From Glycocaulis abyssi (GTDB lineage: Bacteria; Pseudomonadota; Alphaproteobacteria; Caulobacterales; Maricaulaceae), in NCBI RefSeq assembly GCF_041429775.1, contig NZ_CP163421.1, positions 682,001 through 746,000 on the forward strand: a DNA stretch of 64,000 bases, written 5' to 3'. Below the pieces are notes generated by a model, which saw nothing but the letters and a program-made list of their open reading frames with translations, was not told where the DNA came from and did no database searches. The translations under genes and the position numbers were made by a program. Positions within the stretch are counted from its first letter, which is position 1. Each line of letters begins with the position of its first letter. Below are positions 63,273-64,000 of the stretch, in pieces.

Positions 63273-64000
63273 ATGACCATCGAAGTTCTCATGCCCGCTC
63301 TCTCTCCCACGATGGAGGAAGGCACGCTCGCCCGCTGGCTCGTCAAGGAAGGCGATGAGGTGAAATCCGGCGATGTGATCGCCGAGATCGAGACCGACAA
63401 GGCCACCATGGAAGTGGAAGCCGTCGAGGAAGGCATCGTTGCCAAGCTGCTGGTCGAAGAGGGCAGTGAAGGCGTGAAGGTCAACGCGCCCATCGCGATC
63501 CTGAAAGAGGAAGGCGAGAGCGATGAGGCGGTGAAATCGGCCTCTTCGCAGAAGAGCGCTCCTCAGGATGAGGAGGAAAAGGATTCGGAGGAGGCTAGCC
63601 CTCATCCTGAGGAGGATGCGAAAGCATCCGTCTCGAAGGACGAGGGCGGTGAGAAGAAGGCCAAATCCTCCTCCCTCAAGGACCCGGAAATCCCTGAAGG
63701 CACCAAGATGGTCTCCACCACGGTGCGCGACGCGCTGCGCGATGCGATGGCCGAGGAAATGCGCCGCGATGAGCGCGTCTTCGTCATGGGCGAGGAAGTG
63801 GCCGAGTATGAGGGGGCCTACAAGGTCACGCGCGGGCTGCTGGAGGAATTCGGAGCCAAACGCGTCGTTGATACCCCGATCACCGAGCACGGCTTTGCCG
63901 GTGTTGGCGTCGGGGCAGCGTTTGCGGGCCTGAAACCCGTCGTGGAGTTCATGACCTTCAACTTCGCCATGCAGGCGATTGACCACATCATCAACTCGGC
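63273..64000 (+). CDS. pdhB: Pyruvate dehydrogenase E1 subunit beta with N-terminal lipoyl domain (cut by window end)
   Basis: Beta half of pyruvate dehydrogenase E1, here with its own lipoyl domain, as in other alphaproteobacteria. The lipoyl domain (1-75) carries the modified Lys K43 in [13 protein letters not shown]. Residues about 80-138 are a charged, low-complexity linker. The E1-beta domain starts at [19 protein letters not shown], followed by [20 protein letters not shown] and [19 protein letters not shown]. The gene runs off the window after about 242 codons. Part of the linker is encoded by a palindromic repeat (see the repeat entry). Confidence 0.96.
   Translation, partial: MTIEVLMPALSPTMEEGTLARWLVKEGDEVKSGDVIAEIETDKATMEVEAVEEGIVAKLLVEEGSEGVKVNAPIAILKEEGESDEAVKSASSQKSAPQDEEEKDSEEASPHPEEDAKASVSKDEGGEKKAKSSSLKDPEIPEGTKMVSTTVRDALRDAMAEEMRRDERVFVMGEEVAEYEGAYKVTRGLLEEFGAKRVVDTPITEHGFAGVGVGAAFAGLKPVVEFMTFNFAMQAIDHIINS
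63559..63575. repeat. Palindrome in the pdhB linker (first)
   Basis: CTCCTCA (63559-63565) and TGAGGAG (63569-63575) form a perfect seven-base stem around GGA. The sequence shares CCTCA/TGAGGA with the longer repeat just downstream and may be a truncated copy of it. Confidence 0.55.
63598..63647. repeat. Palindromic repeat element read in frame inside pdhB
   Basis: A 50-base element. The ends are GCCCTC (63598-63603) and GAGGGC (63642-63647), and the centre is GGATGC-GAAA-GCATCC (63614-63629). Between them CATCCTGAGGA faces TCTCGAAGGACGA imperfectly. Sequences of this kind (CTCATCCTGAGGAG ... TCTCGAAGGACGAGG) are, to my knowledge, abundant intergenic repeats in alphaproteobacteria. Here it is translated as linker residues 109-125 ([17 protein letters not shown]) without breaking the frame. 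Confidence 0.75.

Overview
The window is a dense, housekeeping-rich stretch of an alphaproteobacterial chromosome with high GC (sampled rows 50 to 65 %). Four things point to the Caulobacterales/Maricaulales side (Maricaulis-, Oceanicaulis- or Hyphomonas-like), although the genus cannot be named from the sequence alone: the order of the genes, the short prolyl-tRNA synthetase, LpxI instead of LpxH, and GAAC-N7-GAAC type SOS boxes. I see no insertion sequence, prophage, CRISPR array, tRNA or rRNA.

Layout. 1-15756: the complete 14-gene nuo operon for respiratory complex I (nuoA to nuoN), interrupted by two small extra genes, an NTF2/SnoaL-like ORF after nuoD and a YciI-like ORF after nuoF. 15760-19778: a tail of the same strand with birA, coaX, RNase J, methylmalonyl-CoA epimerase and a DUF1467-type membrane protein. 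19779-20088: a gene-free stretch holding a highly palindromic repeat element. 20089-27196: proS, lolC, lolD, an unlisted 30-residue membrane miniprotein, and dnaE. 27404-42021: the classical run rpsB-tsf-pyrH-frr-uppS-cdsA-dxr-rseP-bamA-skp-lpxD-fabZ-lpxA-lpxI-lpxB, which couples translation, isoprenoid and phospholipid supply, outer-membrane assembly and lipid A synthesis. 42025-44765 (minus): gltX and gltA. 44865-47021: comEC. 47052-54630 (minus): lexA, trpC, trpD, trpG, trpE and a PpiD-like periplasmic chaperone, with a plus-strand polysaccharide deacetylase gene lodged between trpE and trpG. 54810-59248: tpiA, a degenerate response-regulator protein, secG, a MAPEG protein and pyrG. 59528-64000: rpmF, eno, ftsB, pdhA, a lower-GC DUF6794-like gene, and the 5' part of pdhB, which runs off the end.

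Most interesting. (1) A 30-codon gene at 23562-23654, directly before dnaE, encodes a single-pass membrane peptide behind a good ribosome binding site. Its upstream region carries two tandem GAAC-N7-GAAT boxes 25 bp apart. lexA, in the same window, has a perfect GAAC-N7-GAAC box overlapping its own -10. The size, topology and setting resemble SidA, the SOS-induced division inhibitor of Caulobacter, so this is a candidate SOS checkpoint peptide. (2) trpE and trpGDC are on the same strand but are separated by a convergent/divergent deacetylase gene, giving a noncontiguous operon layout. (3) A palindromic repeat of a kind usually intergenic in alphaproteobacteria lies in frame inside the pdhB linker. 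(4) A receiver-like protein after tpiA has Glu in place of the phosphoacceptor Asp and Arg in place of the switch Lys.

Limits: all identifications rest on motif reading, without any database search. Promoters and hairpins are consensus matches and have not been tested. Start codons were chosen by ribosome binding site and family length, and alternatives are given where they matter.
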